From UBA6168 sp041163745 (GTDB taxonomy: Bacteria; Bacteroidota; Bacteroidia; Chitinophagales; Saprospiraceae), in NCBI GenBank assembly GCA_041163745.1, contig JBEAQU010000068.1:1-64000 (forward strand): a stretch of DNA of 64,000 nt, written 5' to 3'. This document shows, piece by piece, positions 51,459 through 61,461 of the stretch. Position numbers and translations under genes: made by a program. How positions within the stretch are numbered: the stretch's first letter is position 1; each line of letters opens with the position of its first letter. The notes under the pieces are model-generated. The model saw only the letters and a list, made by a program, of their open reading frames with translations, searched no databases and had not been told where the DNA came from.

Positions 51459-54400
51459 TCAGAAGGACTGTTTAAGCAGCAGTTTGCCGGTACGGACCTG
51501 GTGGCCGCTTTGCAACCGGACGAGATACAAGCCTGTGGCCAAGTCTTCCGGAAGGAACGGCCATTGGGACGCCGTTGCCGGTACGAGCACCTGACGGAGC
51601 CGCCTTCCCTGGAGATCGGAAACGGTCAGGATGCCTTCCGTCGGCAAGGGTTCACCCCAGCTGAGCGTCACAGCGCCGGCCGTCGGGTTGGGATATACGG
51701 TCAGGGGCCGGGGCACGCCAGGGTTGTTGGTCGACGAAGGGGCTGCGTTGGGATCCATCCGGATGTGGAAGCGAGGCGTCCCGAAATAGCCGCCGTTCCC
51801 ATCGCTGACGCCGAAGGTAAAGTAGTCGGCCGGTGCAGCGGGATCGGTGTTGGCGTATTGCAAGGAGCTGGAGTAGACATCCAGCATCGTGAACTGCCCG
51901 CCGGTACCGAGCGGTTGCCCGTTGAGCAGCAAGGTTCCCGCCTGGGTGTTGGTAACGACGGTGAACGTCAGTTCCGACGGCAGGTTGTCCTCATCCTCCA
52001 CCACCAGGTGGTCCTTGTAAATCAGGCGGGTGTCTCCCGGAGGGACCGCCAGCGTATCGTTCTTCACCAAATAGGGATCCTTCGGCAGCAGGGATGCGCA
52101 ATACTCCAGGGCCCAGCCGTTGAAGGCACCGCCGCTGCCAAGGGTATTGACAATGGCGACGACCAGCGTCCAGGTCCCCTCGACATTTCCGCCGTTGAAG
52201 GCCGCCAGTTCCTGCTGGGGCCGGTACTGCAAGCCGGTATTGGGTGGGCAGGGGATACTCGTCAAGGGGGATTGGTCATCGAATCCCAGGTTGAAAGCGG
52301 AGCTGTTGCAAGGCGGGGACGACAACAGCGTGACGGAATCGCCGGCTGGGTTCTTCAACCGGAACGCCATATCCCCCACCGCGTCATGGCTCCCTTTGAT
52401 GTTGCGGACGTTGATATCGGATATGATACCGCTTTCCTGGATGTCGATCTTATCCTGCAGATAAGGCAAACCTGCGGAAGAGATCTGCCAGACCGTATCC
52501 GGACGGACGATGGTCCGGCAGGTTTGTGCGATGGTATGGAAGGAGGCGGGATCCTGGAAAACCCCTTGGGTACAGCTGTTGGAAGCCCGGAGGCGCCAGT
52601 AGTAGACGGTATTGTCGGAAAGGGTCAGCGCCGGTGTGTAATCCGCCGAGACGATGCCGTATGCCTCGTCCACGATGTCGGAGAACCCGGGGTCCGTCGC
52701 GATTTGAATGTCATACAGCGTGGCATTGGGCAGGTCGGTCCAGGAGAAATCCGGAAGGCCGGACAGGCCGGAGGCGCCATCGGCCGGACTGAGTGGGGCA
52801 AGGGCGGAGAAATCGCTGCTGATGAAGAACAGGCTGGCCTGACGTGTAGCCGGGGACGCGTCGGCAGCTTCCGCAAGGATCTGGACATCGAACACCCCAT
52901 GGTCCGTGACCTGGTCGGTCAGGATGGTCAGCGTGGTCGTACTGCCTGGAAGAACCGGATTTTCAGAGAAGGAGGCGGTGGCGCCGGCGGGCAGCCCGGT
53001 GACCGAGAAGGTGACCGGGTTGGAGAATCCCAGGAGGGAATCCGTCTGCAGGGTGATGACGAAGGGTTCCGGCGTACATACCGATCCTTCTTCGGGGCTG
53101 CTGAGCAGCGAGAAGCCTGGTTGGGCGGGTGGCAGGATGGTGAAGTCCTGGTTGGAGATGTCGAAGAAGATGTTGTCGGCGGCCTCGACCCGGATGCGGG
53201 CCATGGTCCCGGGGGTATTGGGAACGACGACGAAAGCGCTGCCGTCGTTGGGGGTTTGGGAAAGCAGGGTCAGCGGGTAGGTGAACCCTCCGTCCAGGGA
53301 GAGCCGGATGTTGACGGATTGGCAGTTGACAGGGGCCTGGTCTGTTTGGGCGACGTCCCAGGTCACCTCCACATATTGTCCGACCTCCCATTGTATACCG
53401 GCGGCATCGGGCTGGGTGACGACGAAGGGGCCGGCCTGGCTCGAGGCGTTGAACTGGATCTCTTGAAAATCGTAGCCGCCGCCGGCCGGATGGTTGTCGC
53501 GGGCGGTGAAGCGGAAGGTGAGGACCCTCGACAAGGAGGGCAGCAACTCCTGGGGATCGTTCGTATTGGCGACGATGGTGGCCATCCGCGGGAACACCCG
53601 CAAGGGAGAACCGGAGGGTGGGAAGGAACGGAACAAGGGAGCGGTACCTGCGGTGGAGCCCAGCACCACCGGCGGGCCGAGGTCGTATTGTTCCCAGCTG
53701 TACGAAAGGTCGTCGCCGTCCATGTCCGTTGCGGAGCCCGTCAGTTCGAAAGGGGTCCCGATCGGGATGCTGAAACCGCCTGGGATCGGTATGACGGCGT
53801 CAGGGTCGTGGTTTCCGGTGGAAACGATGGTGGCACAAGTGCCTCCGGTATTAAGGTTCCGGCTGAAGGCCCGGATGCGTTCCATCGAGTTGATATGGAA
53901 ATAAGGGTCGCTGGTGGCCTGCAGGTGGTTGGGGCCGCAGACGCCGTTGCCGTTGTAGCTCATGATGGAGCTTCCGCTGCCCGGTTCGTAGGCGGTGGCC
54001 GGCGTCTCGTTCTCATCGTCGCATTTGTTGAAAGTATGGGTGGCGTTGAACTGGTGTCCGACCTCATGACCGACGATCAGGTAGAAAAGGTTGCCCATGT
54101 AGGGGCCGAACCGGCAGGAGGCTCCGCGGGACTTGTGTCCGCTGTCCAGTCCGCCGGAACAAACGGATGCCAACGCGGCAAGCCCGCCGCCGTTGGTACC
54201 GAACACATGGCCGATGTCATATCCGTTGTTGGTGTAGGCGGCGTTCAGCACATCGAGGTTCTGCTGGAGCATGTTCTGGGTGTTGCCGTTGGTGTAGGGA
54301 TCCGTACCGGCATTGAAGAAGAAGGTCTCGGTCGTATTGTCTATCAGCACCAACCGGATGCCGCCGTCGCGTTCGAAGATGCTGTTGACCTGGTTCACTA

Positions 54401-55094
54401 CGTTCGTGACGGAGGAAAGCACATTGGCGACGGTTCCGCCGGCATTGTTGGAGTATTCCGCGGTAGTGGCGACTGCGAGCCGGTAGGTATGCAGGTTGAC
54501 GGGATCCCCGGCACGGAAAAAGCTGCCCAGGCTCGGGTCTTCCGCCAGGGATTCGTCCGTTCCCGCCGTATGGAGGCCACAGAAATCCGCCGCGGCGGCA
54601 TCGGCAGGATGAGCATCCGCCAGTCGGTAGCTCATGTACCGGGTGTTGTCGGCGGTGGATTGGGTGGAGACGAACCATACACCTTCCCGGCCGTGCACGA
54701 TGGCATTCAATCCCAGGGTGGTGCATGCCAGCCGCAGGGTGGCGCCGGAAGCGGAAGAGCGGCCGCCGTAGGTCCTGATCTGGGGAAAGCGGGCCGCCAG
54801 GCCGGCTTCCATCACGGGGGAATCCCAGACCTGGAACGATTCCCATCCGCCGTCCGGGGTGGGAAGCTCCAGCTGGAGGGTTGTCCCCCCGGGTGTGGCG
54901 GGAGCCTGCCGCAGGTAGTTGACAAGATCGCCATACGCCAGGGAGAGGCTCCGGAACGTGGTCGGGAAGACCACCTCCTGCCCTGGGGTAAGGTCTGTGG
55001 GAGCGGGCAGCGGTTGCCAAAATCCGGCGGAAGATTGTGCTGCGAGCAGCAAGGTGCCGGCCATGAAACCGGAAAGGAGAATCAGACGCTTCAT
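51459..55094 (-). CDS. T9SS-secreted reprolysin-like metalloprotease, paralogue 1
   Basis: This secreted protein has 1,211 residues and a signal peptide (about 1-22). The metzincin-like site is HEVGHQFNATH (about 343-353), with a Met-turn SSIMSYNG. Next come beta-sandwich (Ig/FN3-like) modules with WTDLPNATLYDIQIATDP. A proprotein-convertase P-domain-like region follows (GIISDINVRNIKGSHDAVGD and YRPQQELAAFNGGNVEGTW). It ends in a type IX secretion sorting domain (LTVYPNPTAGAVTLSW to GKLLLKQSF). It should be exported and attached to the cell surface or released as a protease. It is paralogous to the next gene upstream over the whole length. Confidence 0.92.
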   Translation of the reverse strand: MKRLILLSGFMAGTLLLAAQSSAGFWQPLPAPTDLTPGQEVVFPTTFRSLSLAYGDLVNYLRQAPATPGGTTLQLELPTPDGGWESFQVWDSPVMEAGLAARFPQIRTYGGRSSASGATLRLACTTLGLNAIVHGREGVWFVSTQSTADNTRYMSYRLADAHPADAAAADFCGLHTAGTDESLAEDPSLGSFFRAGDPVNLHTYRLAVATTAEYSNNAGGTVANVLSSVTNVVNQVNSIFERDGGIRLVLIDNTTETFFFNAGTDPYTNGNTQNMLQQNLDVLNAAYTNNGYDIGHVFGTNGGGLAALASVCSGGLDSGHKSRGASCRFGPYMGNLFYLIVGHEVGHQFNATHTFNKCDDENETPATAYEPGSGSSIMSYNGNGVCGPNHLQATSDPYFHINSMERIRAFSRNLNTGGTCATIVSTGNHDPDAVIPIPGGFSIPIGTPFELTGSATDMDGDDLSYSWEQYDLGPPVVLGSTAGTAPLFRSFPPSGSPLRVFPRMATIVANTNDPQELLPSLSRVLTFRFTARDNHPAGGGYDFQEIQFNASSQAGPFVVTQPDAAGIQWEVGQYVEVTWDVAQTDQAPVNCQSVNIRLSLDGGFTYPLTLLSQTPNDGSAFVVVPNTPGTMARIRVEAADNIFFDISNQDFTILPPAQPGFSLLSSPEEGSVCTPEPFVITLQTDSLLGFSNPVTFSVTGLPAGATASFSENPVLPGSTTTLTILTDQVTDHGVFDVQILAEAADASPATRQASLFFISSDFSALAPLSPADGASGLSGLPDFSWTDLPNATLYDIQIATDPGFSDIVDEAYGIVSADYTPALTLSDNTVYYWRLRASNSCTQGVFQDPASFHTIAQTCRTIVRPDTVWQISSAGLPYLQDKIDIQESGIISDINVRNIKGSHDAVGDMAFRLKNPAGDSVTLLSSPPCNSSAFNLGFDDQSPLTSIPCPPNTGLQYRPQQELAAFNGGNVEGTWTLVVAIVNTLGSGGAFNGWALEYCASLLPKDPYLVKNDTLAVPPGDTRLIYKDHLVVEDEDNLPSELTFTVVTNTQAGTLLLNGQPLGTGGQFTMLDVYSSSLQYANTDPAAPADYFTFGVSDGNGGYFGTPRFHIRMDPNAAPSSTNNPGVPRPLTVYPNPTAGAVTLSWGEPLPTEGILTVSDLQGRRLRQVLVPATASQWPFLPEDLATGLYLVRLQSGHQVRTGKLLLKQSF

Positions 55095-55218
55095 AGGGTA
55101 GCAGCGATGAGATTGAAGGGTGACGGGGTATCCGCCGGCTCATATCGGCCGGAAACCCTGCCGCAACCCCTGGTTAGGTTGACGTGTTTCTTACGTTCCC
55201 CGCCATATGGCCAAGAAC

Positions 55219-55267
55219 GGATGACCGGTTCGGTCCGCACCGATCCGTCCGCACCGACCGGTCATCC
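55219..55267 (-). terminator. Long hairpin between the two T9SS protease genes
   Basis: GGATGACCGGT (55219-55229) pairs perfectly with ACCGGTCATCC (55257-55267), and inner bases (CGGT/ACCG) extend the stem. It lies 113 nt beyond the stop of paralogue 2. It probably ends that transcript, although no U-run follows. Confidence 0.45.
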
Positions 55268-55379
55268 TTTTAGGATGGGAACGGCGGATTCCGACGGGAT
55301 GTGGCGGTCCGAAAGGCCGATTCCGAGGGTTGCGGCTGGCGAAGTGGGCGAGCCATTCCCCGGGGCATACCGTGGCTGG

Positions 55380-58300
55380 TCACCATCCGTGCTGGACGAC
55401 GAACAGCCGGGACACCAGCTGCTGGTCTGTGCGCAGGCTGAGGAAATAGCTGCCGGCCGGCAGGTCCTGCAGCGGCAGGGTATACCGGAATCGGCCGGCA
55501 GGCAGGGCGGTGCGCAGCAGCTGCCGGCCTTGCAGGTCATGGACCGTGCAGGTGGCAGCTGTGTCCAGCACCCTGGGCAGCAGCAGGTTCAGTTGGTCGC
55601 TGGCCGGATTGGGAAAGACCGAGAGGGCCAACGGATCCCGGACTTCGCTTGCAATGCCTGTGACGGCGTCCGCATCGATAACGATATGGACGACCGGGGT
55701 GCCGAGCCAACCACCGGTCCCGTCCTCCACGATGAACGTGAAAGCATCCCGGTCGGCGGAGGAATCCGTATGGGTGTAGGTCACCTTCTGCTGGTGGATG
55801 TCCGTCATGCTGAACTGGTCACCCACTTCGAGCGGGAGGCCGTTGCGGGAAAGGAAGCCGGCGTCGGTGTTGTCCACGATACGGAAGAACAGCTGGTTGC
55901 CGGTGTTGTCCTCGTCTTCCGCTGCCAGTTCGTAGTTGTGGATGGTTCTGGTTTCCAGCGGTTTGAGGTAAATCGTATCGTTTCGGACAAGATAGGGCGA
56001 TTTCGGGGTGACACTGGCGCAGAACTGCAGGCTCCACTTCTCCAGGGCGCCGCCCTGCCCGGCGGGATCCACCACGGCGATTTTCAGCTGCCATTCGCCC
56101 AGGGTGTTTTCCCCGATGAAATTGGCGAGCGGTTCCTCCGGTTTGTAGGCCAGTCCGTTGAGCGGCGGGCAGTTTATCTCGAAGGGGGATTCGTCGTTGA
56201 GCGCCAGGTCGAACAGGGAGGTATTGCCGCAAGCCTGGTCGAAGAGGACCACCTCCGTACCCTGCGGGCTGACCAGGGAGGCCTTTATGTCGATCAGGGC
56301 GTCATGGTTACCTTTGACTTTGGAGACATTGACATCGGAGATGATGCCGTTCTGTATGATGGGCAGGGAGGAGGAGACGACGGGCAGGCCGATTCCGGAG
56401 ATCTGCTTGGGCACATCGTTGCTGTTGAAGGTTTCGCAGCTGACCGTACGGGTCTGGAAAGAGACGGGAGACAGGAAAGCCGATTTCCCGCATTCATTGG
56501 AAGGACGGACGCGCCAGTAGTAGATGGTGCTTTCCAACAAGGCCACGGTAGGGATGTAGGTGGCATCCGACAGCCCGGCGGCGGCATCGATGATGGTGGC
56601 CGGTTCGAAGGTCGGGCTCGAGGCCAGCTCGAAATCGTAGGCATCCGCCTGCGGGAGGTCGGTCCAGGTGAAGACAGGCAGGAGGCCCAGGCTGGATTGG
56701 CCGTCGGCGGGGTCTTGTAGCGCCAGGGCGGAGAAGTCGCTGTAGACGACATTCAGAAAGAGGGTGCGGTAGGTCGTGTCCGTTCCGGATATGGCCTGGA
56801 GTGCCACTTCGAAGGCACCGTCTGCGGAGACGGAGGTCATGTCGAGGCTCAGCGTGGTGGTTTGGCCGGGCTGGACCGGGTTTTCGGAAAAGAGGACGGA
56901 CACGCCTGGCGGAAGCCCTTCGGTGACGGCGAAGGAGACGGGTTGGTCGAAGTCCATGACACTACCGGTCTCGAGGGAGAAGACGGCGATGTCCGGGACG
57001 CAGGTCTGTTGGTACTGGGGGCCGACGACGAGGGTGTAGGAAGGCTCGTCTGCCGGCGCGATGATGAACGGATGGTCGGAGATATCGAAGAAGATATTGT
57101 TGGCGGCCTCCACACGGATGCGGGCGTTGCTGGTGGCGACGTCCGGTACGAAGACCGTTTCGGCGCCGTCATTGGGCGTGGCGACGGCGAGCAGGTGAGG
57201 GAAGGTGAGCCCCCCGTCTACGGAGAGCCTGATGTTCACGGCCTTGCAGGCCACCAGGTCGTTGTCCGTGTTGGCGACGTCCCAGGAGACGGTCACTTCC
57301 TCGCCGGCTTTCCAGCTCACATCGGGCGTATTGGGATATTCCACCAGGAAAGGACCGGCGGAGGCGGTGGCGTTGAAGGAGACGTCCTTCCAGGTCACGC
57401 CGCCGGCTCCTTCGTCCGTGTTGTTGTCACGTACGGTGACACGGAGCTTGATCTTTCTGGAATAGCTCGGCAGCACTTCGGTGTTTTCCGAACCGTTGTT
57501 CAGCAGGGTGGCCATCCGCGGGAACACCCGCCGCGGGGAGGCGCTGGGGTCGAAGCTGCGGAAGAGGGGGGATTCCCCGAGGGGCGTGCCGAGGGTGGCG
57601 TTGGGCCCCAGGTCGACCTGTTCCCAGCAGTAGGTGAGGGGGTCTCCGTCGGCATCGGAAGCGGTGGCGGACACCTCGAACGGTGTGCCGATCGGGATGT
57701 GGAAGCCGTTTCCGTAGGGCAGCTCCACGGCAGGGGAATGGTTGCTGGTGACCATCTTGCTGGGGCAGACATTGCCGCCGCCGTTGTGGGTGTAGGTCCA
57801 GAACTCCTCGATGGTGCCGCCGTGGTAGTGGATGTTGGCCGGTCCGGGGATGTTGTTTTGCCCGCAGGCCCCCTGGTAGGACAGAATGGTGCTGCCACTG
57901 CCGGGTTCGTATGCCGAACCGGAGTGGAACTGCCCTTCCTGCCCGGGGCAGTTGTTGAAGGTGTGGCCGCCGGTGAACTGGTGGCCCATCTCGTGGGCGG
58001 CGATGGACAGGGTGGTGGCGACGACGTTGCTGCTGAAATGGCAGGTCACGCCGCGGGCTTTCCCCGCACTGCAGACGGAGCCGCTGACAACGCCGCCCAC
58101 ATCGCTGCAGGCGCCGGTGAAGACGTGGCCCACATCGAAATTGGAAAGACCGATGACTTGGTTGAGGACGTTTTCGTTTTGTCCGAGCAAGGCGGTGCCG
58201 ACGGTGGAATTGTTATAAGGGTCACCGTCGGGATCCAGGAACACGATCAGGTCGTTGTTCGCGATGAGCACCAATCGCATGTCCATGTCCCGTTCCAGGA

Positions 58301-59060
58301 CGCTGTTCAGTGTGTTGGCTGCCAGCACGAGGGAGGAGAGGACCAGCTCCAGGGTTCCGCCGTGACCGACGGCATATTCGCCGGTGCAGGCCAGTGCGAA
58401 CTGATAAGCACGAAGTTCGGTGGGCTCCCCTTCTCCCCCACCCCGCAGGGGGCTGCCGGAGAGGCCGGTCGGCAGGTCGCTTGCCGGTGCCGCGGAGGAC
58501 GATTCCATGTCCACCTTGACCGGCAGGGACGGCAGGTCTAGGCCTTCCCAGATGAAGTTGGAATGCGGGAAGCAGGCATAATATTGGGTTTGGGCGGACG
58601 CCAAGGGGATGACCAGGGATCCGCCGGCAGGACCGGCGACGACGGCATGGAAACCGTCCGGGCCGTAACCAAGGCGGGCCGTACGGGAAGGATCGGACAT
58701 CCCTCGCCCCGCGAAGGTCCGGATCTGGGGGAATCGGGCGGCCAGATCGGGATGCATCACGGAGGATTCCCATACGCGGAAGGTTTCCATGGTGCCGTCC
58801 GGCATCGGAAGCTGGAGCTGCAGGGCGCCCGCCCTGGCGGCCGGCGACCCTTCGGCCGGTGCGTTCCGCAAGGTGTTCACCATGGCGGGGAAATCCAGGC
58901 TCAGCAGGAGATGGGTTTCTGGCAGCGCGACCGTTTCGGCCGATTCGGGCAGGAATACCTCCCCGTAGGAAACCTGTTTCCACCCGTTTGCAGGCTCCTG
59001 GCCATGACATACGGCCGCGGAAACCAGGAAAAGAGATAAAAGTTTGAATCTCATCACCAT
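55380..59060 (-). CDS. T9SS-secreted reprolysin-like metalloprotease, paralogue 2
   Basis: This protein of 1,226 residues has the same architecture as its downstream neighbour: signal peptide (about 1-21), metzincin-like site HEMGHQFTGGH (about 356-366), and beta-sandwich modules with FTWTDLPQADAYDFELASSP. A P-domain-like region (GIISDVNVSKVKGNHDALID) and a T9SS sorting domain (LALSVFPNPASDQLNLLLP to SRLFVVQHGW) follow. The position of the Met-turn reads STILSYQG, with Leu where paralogue 1 has Met. Both ATGs at 59060 and 59054 precede the signal peptide. A TACCTTTG -7 box lies 60 nt upstream. Confidence 0.92.
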   Translation of the reverse strand: MVMRFKLLSLFLVSAAVCHGQEPANGWKQVSYGEVFLPESAETVALPETHLLLSLDFPAMVNTLRNAPAEGSPAARAGALQLQLPMPDGTMETFRVWESSVMHPDLAARFPQIRTFAGRGMSDPSRTARLGYGPDGFHAVVAGPAGGSLVIPLASAQTQYYACFPHSNFIWEGLDLPSLPVKVDMESSSAAPASDLPTGLSGSPLRGGGEGEPTELRAYQFALACTGEYAVGHGGTLELVLSSLVLAANTLNSVLERDMDMRLVLIANNDLIVFLDPDGDPYNNSTVGTALLGQNENVLNQVIGLSNFDVGHVFTGACSDVGGVVSGSVCSAGKARGVTCHFSSNVVATTLSIAAHEMGHQFTGGHTFNNCPGQEGQFHSGSAYEPGSGSTILSYQGACGQNNIPGPANIHYHGGTIEEFWTYTHNGGGNVCPSKMVTSNHSPAVELPYGNGFHIPIGTPFEVSATASDADGDPLTYCWEQVDLGPNATLGTPLGESPLFRSFDPSASPRRVFPRMATLLNNGSENTEVLPSYSRKIKLRVTVRDNNTDEGAGGVTWKDVSFNATASAGPFLVEYPNTPDVSWKAGEEVTVSWDVANTDNDLVACKAVNIRLSVDGGLTFPHLLAVATPNDGAETVFVPDVATSNARIRVEAANNIFFDISDHPFIIAPADEPSYTLVVGPQYQQTCVPDIAVFSLETGSVMDFDQPVSFAVTEGLPPGVSVLFSENPVQPGQTTTLSLDMTSVSADGAFEVALQAISGTDTTYRTLFLNVVYSDFSALALQDPADGQSSLGLLPVFTWTDLPQADAYDFELASSPTFEPATIIDAAAGLSDATYIPTVALLESTIYYWRVRPSNECGKSAFLSPVSFQTRTVSCETFNSNDVPKQISGIGLPVVSSSLPIIQNGIISDVNVSKVKGNHDALIDIKASLVSPQGTEVVLFDQACGNTSLFDLALNDESPFEINCPPLNGLAYKPEEPLANFIGENTLGEWQLKIAVVDPAGQGGALEKWSLQFCASVTPKSPYLVRNDTIYLKPLETRTIHNYELAAEDEDNTGNQLFFRIVDNTDAGFLSRNGLPLEVGDQFSMTDIHQQKVTYTHTDSSADRDAFTFIVEDGTGGWLGTPVVHIVIDADAVTGIASEVRDPLALSVFPNPASDQLNLLLPRVLDTAATCTVHDLQGRQLLRTALPAGRFRYTLPLQDLPAGSYFLSLRTDQQLVSRLFVVQHGW

Positions 59061-59119
59061 GCTTTGTTTTGTTGTAAAGATATGGAATTGCGGCGGAAGA
59101 GGCCGGACTTCACAGGAAA

Positions 59120-59127
59120 CAAAGGTA
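59120..59127 (-). promoter_or_regulatory. Candidate -7 box upstream of T9SS protease paralogue 2
   Basis: TACCTTTG on the minus strand is an exact TAnnTTTG match, about 60 nt before the ATG. A second weaker box (TATCTTTA) lies nearer to the start. Confidence 0.45.
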
Positions 59128-59189
59128 AGTTGGATTGGGATGGAATGAAAAGGTCTTAAACTAATCTTTGGTTTTTCAACTGACATTTG

Positions 59190-59470
59190 CGACGGGCGCA
59201 AATCCAATTGCCCGTTCCGCTAAGATCTGAGTTGATGCGCCATGTTGCGGCCGACGTGGTGATGGTATGGCGGGCTCGTTGTTCAAGGGAGGTCCCTTCT
59301 CCCCGTTTGCGGGGAGCGCTGGTCTGTGAATTTCAGAGAATCAGGCGAGTTACGGTTTTTTTTCTTTTGTAATTTTTTGATTGGCCGTTTGTCGGCAATT
59401 TGTTTGCTTTTTAATGTCCAGGATTTTGCTCTCTGCGCAGCGGGAAGGGGTTGCGGCGTCGGGCAGATTC
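59190..59470 (-). repeat. Dispersed intergenic repeat, copy D
   Basis: On the minus strand it reads GAGCAAAATCC, AT-rich DNA with CAATCAAAAAATTACAAAAG, ACCGTAACTCGCCTGATTC and AATTCACAGACCAGC. It continues with hairpin CTCCCCGCAAACGGGGAG, CCTCCCTTGAACAACGAGCC, GTCGGCCGCAACATGGCGC, and an end like GGGCAATTGGATTTGCGCCC. It belongs to the subfamily with CCTCCCTTGAACA, shared with copies A and E. It lies between the protease gene and ugd. Confidence 0.75.
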
Positions 59471-59596
59471 GGTATGGATGGGGAAGGCTTGCTCCCCGCC
59501 AGGTCGGCGGGTCTGCTACTGATTTGTGAACCGACTGTTTGGTTTGCGCGCTTTGCGGCAGGCACAAGCGGAGGTGTGCCGGCAAGGTAGCCGGCG

Positions 59597-59632
59597 GGTG
59601 CGCCCGTCCCCTCTCGACGGACCGGGCGCACC
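59597..59632 (-). terminator. GC-rich hairpin just after the UDP-glucose dehydrogenase gene
   Basis: GGTGCGCCCG (59597-59606) and CGGGCGCACC (59623-59632) are perfect 10-bp arms. The hairpin begins 16 nt beyond the stop on the minus strand. No U-run follows, so termination is likely but not certain. Confidence 0.5.
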
Positions 59633-59648
59633 AACCGGATAAGCAGGG

Positions 59649-60962
59649 TCAGGACACCGTGCGGCGTCCGATGCTTTCATACTGGAAACCTTTGCCCGCC
59701 ATATTGTCCACATCGTACAGGTTGCGGCCGTCGAAGATGACCGGCTGGGACAACAGTTGTTTCATGACCGAAAAGCTCGGGGTACGGAAGACGCTCCACT
59801 CCGTGACAATCGCCAGCGCATCGGCGCCGATGAGCGCCTCGTACTGGTCCTGCACCAGCTGGACCTTCTCCCCGTACAGGGCGGTGACATGGTGCATGGC
59901 CTCCGGGTCGAAAGCCTTGACATGCGCACCGGCCGCCAGCAGGTCGTCAATGAGGTAGAGGGCGGGGGCCTCCCGGATGTCATCCGTGTTCGGCTTGAAA
60001 GCCAATCCCCAGAGGGCGATGGTCTTCCCCTTGAGATCGCCCTGGAAGTGACCCTTTATTTTCTCCGTGAGCCGATGCTTCTGGAGCGAGTTGACCTCCA
60101 TCACCGACTTGAGGATCTTGAAATCATATCCGTGGTCTTCCGCCGTCTTGGCAAGGGCCTGCACATCCTTAGGGAAGCAGGAGCCGCCGTACCCGACGCC
60201 CGGAAAAAGGAAACGCTTGCCGATGCGGCTGTCGCTGCCCATCCCGACACGGACGGCATCCACATTGGCACCGGCGCGCTCACACAGGTTGGCAATCTCG
60301 TTCATGAAGGAGATCCGGGCGGCGAGGTAGGAATTGGCCGCATACTTGGTCATTTCGGCCGACCGCTCGTCCATGAAGAAGATCGGATTCCCCTGGCGCA
60401 CGAACGGTTCGTACAGCTGCTTCATGAGCTTGCGGGCCCGCTCCGAGGAGGTGCCCACCACCACCCGGTCGGGTTTCATGAAATCCTCCACCGCGACGCC
60501 TTCCCGCAGAAATTCCGGATTGGACACCACGTCGAACAGGTCTGTGTCCAGGTTTTCCGCCAGAATGGCATGCACCTTCTCGGCGGTCCCCACCGGAACG
60601 GTGCTCTTGTCCACAATGACCTTGTAATCGGTGATGATCCGGGAAAGGTCGGCCGCTACCCCGAGGATGTATTTCAAGTCAGCCGAACCATCCTCCCCCG
60701 GCGGGGTCGGCAGCGCCAGGAAGATGATTTCCGCCGCCCGGATCCCTTCCGCCAGGTCGGTGGTGAAATGCAACCGACCCTGCCGGGTGTTGCGCTCGAA
60801 CAGCACGTCCAGGCCCGGTTCGTATATCGGGATCTCGCCTGATTGCATCCGCTGGACTTTCCGCTCGTCGATGTCCACACATACGACTTGATTGCCGGTC
60901 TCGGCAAAACAGGTTCCGGTAACCAGCCCGACGTAACCCGTTCCTACTACTGCGATATTCAT
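59649..60962 (-). CDS. ugd: UDP-glucose 6-dehydrogenase
   Basis: This enzyme of 437 residues oxidises UDP-glucose to UDP-glucuronate with two NAD+. The N-terminal Rossmann motif is GTGYVGLVTG (7-16). Other conserved parts are STVPVGT (120-126), NPEFLREGVAVEDFMKPDR (148-166) and the catalytic Cys262 in GYGGSCFPKD. The C-terminal domain has LWGLAFKPNTDDIREAPA. It supplies uronic acid for surface polysaccharide. It is a single-gene unit with a good promoter directly upstream. ATG 60962 starts the Rossmann fold. Confidence 0.96.
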   Translation of the reverse strand: MNIAVVGTGYVGLVTGTCFAETGNQVVCVDIDERKVQRMQSGEIPIYEPGLDVLFERNTRQGRLHFTTDLAEGIRAAEIIFLALPTPPGEDGSADLKYILGVAADLSRIITDYKVIVDKSTVPVGTAEKVHAILAENLDTDLFDVVSNPEFLREGVAVEDFMKPDRVVVGTSSERARKLMKQLYEPFVRQGNPIFFMDERSAEMTKYAANSYLAARISFMNEIANLCERAGANVDAVRVGMGSDSRIGKRFLFPGVGYGGSCFPKDVQALAKTAEDHGYDFKILKSVMEVNSLQKHRLTEKIKGHFQGDLKGKTIALWGLAFKPNTDDIREAPALYLIDDLLAAGAHVKAFDPEAMHHVTALYGEKVQLVQDQYEALIGADALAIVTEWSVFRTPSFSVMKQLLSQPVIFDGRNLYDVDNMAGKGFQYESIGRRTVS

Positions 60963-60981
60963 GTTTTGCTATGGTTTGATG

Positions 60982-61012
60982 TAAAAATAGGATAATGTAT
61001 TTAAATTATCAA
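60982..61012 (-). promoter_or_regulatory. Promoter of the UDP-glucose dehydrogenase gene
   Basis: On the minus strand TTG (61012-61010), a 20-nt spacer and TATTTTTA (60989-60982) fit the Bacteroidota pattern, with one mismatch in the -7 box. The box ends 19 nt before the ATG, which gives a very short leader. Confidence 0.6.
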
Positions 61013-61461
61013 CATATGTTTTGCGTCCAGGGAATATTTGTGGGAGGTTCCGCCCCGGCATACGGACCGACAGGCGGGGAGGACAGGGGGAGGCGGTCCC
61101 TAAGGGAAGGCGGCTGTCGGGGGATCCGGACGGCCTTCCACAGCATCGTCAACATCCGCCGAAGGCGCCATTGCCTTTGTAAAATTAGGACAAACCACCC
61201 ATAGGTGTGACCAAGGCGGAACGGCGGGACGAGGCAGCCCGTGCGGTTCCGGTCCGACTTTCGTAACAAGCTGCCGTTTCGGCGACGGAGAGCAGTCGCA
61301 GTGTCCTTAGCATAAAACTTGCCACATCCATACACCGCAATCAATTTTTTGACACGGACCGCCGTTCCCCTCCGTATTCCCGGTCCTCGGACATCATGAT
61401 TCCGAGCATCGAAATGACCTCCCCGCGCAGCCAGCCCCGGCGAACAAAGCCTGGTAAACTC
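61013..61461. other. Intergenic gap before the recombinase relic
   Basis: About 450 nt of GC-rich DNA without a supported gene, strong hairpin or repeat copy. The N-terminal part of the recombinase may once have extended into it, but I cannot see it. Confidence 0.35.

Noticed and set aside
50589..56720. A plus-strand open frame of more than 2,000 codons
   Set aside because: It lies antisense to the epimerase and both T9SS protease genes, which have clear domains. Long antisense frames are expected in GC-rich DNA, and the translation is a low-complexity Gly/Arg/Val mix without motifs.
59757..60842. A plus-strand open frame of about 360 codons
   Set aside because: It is antisense to UDP-glucose dehydrogenase and has no recognisable domain.
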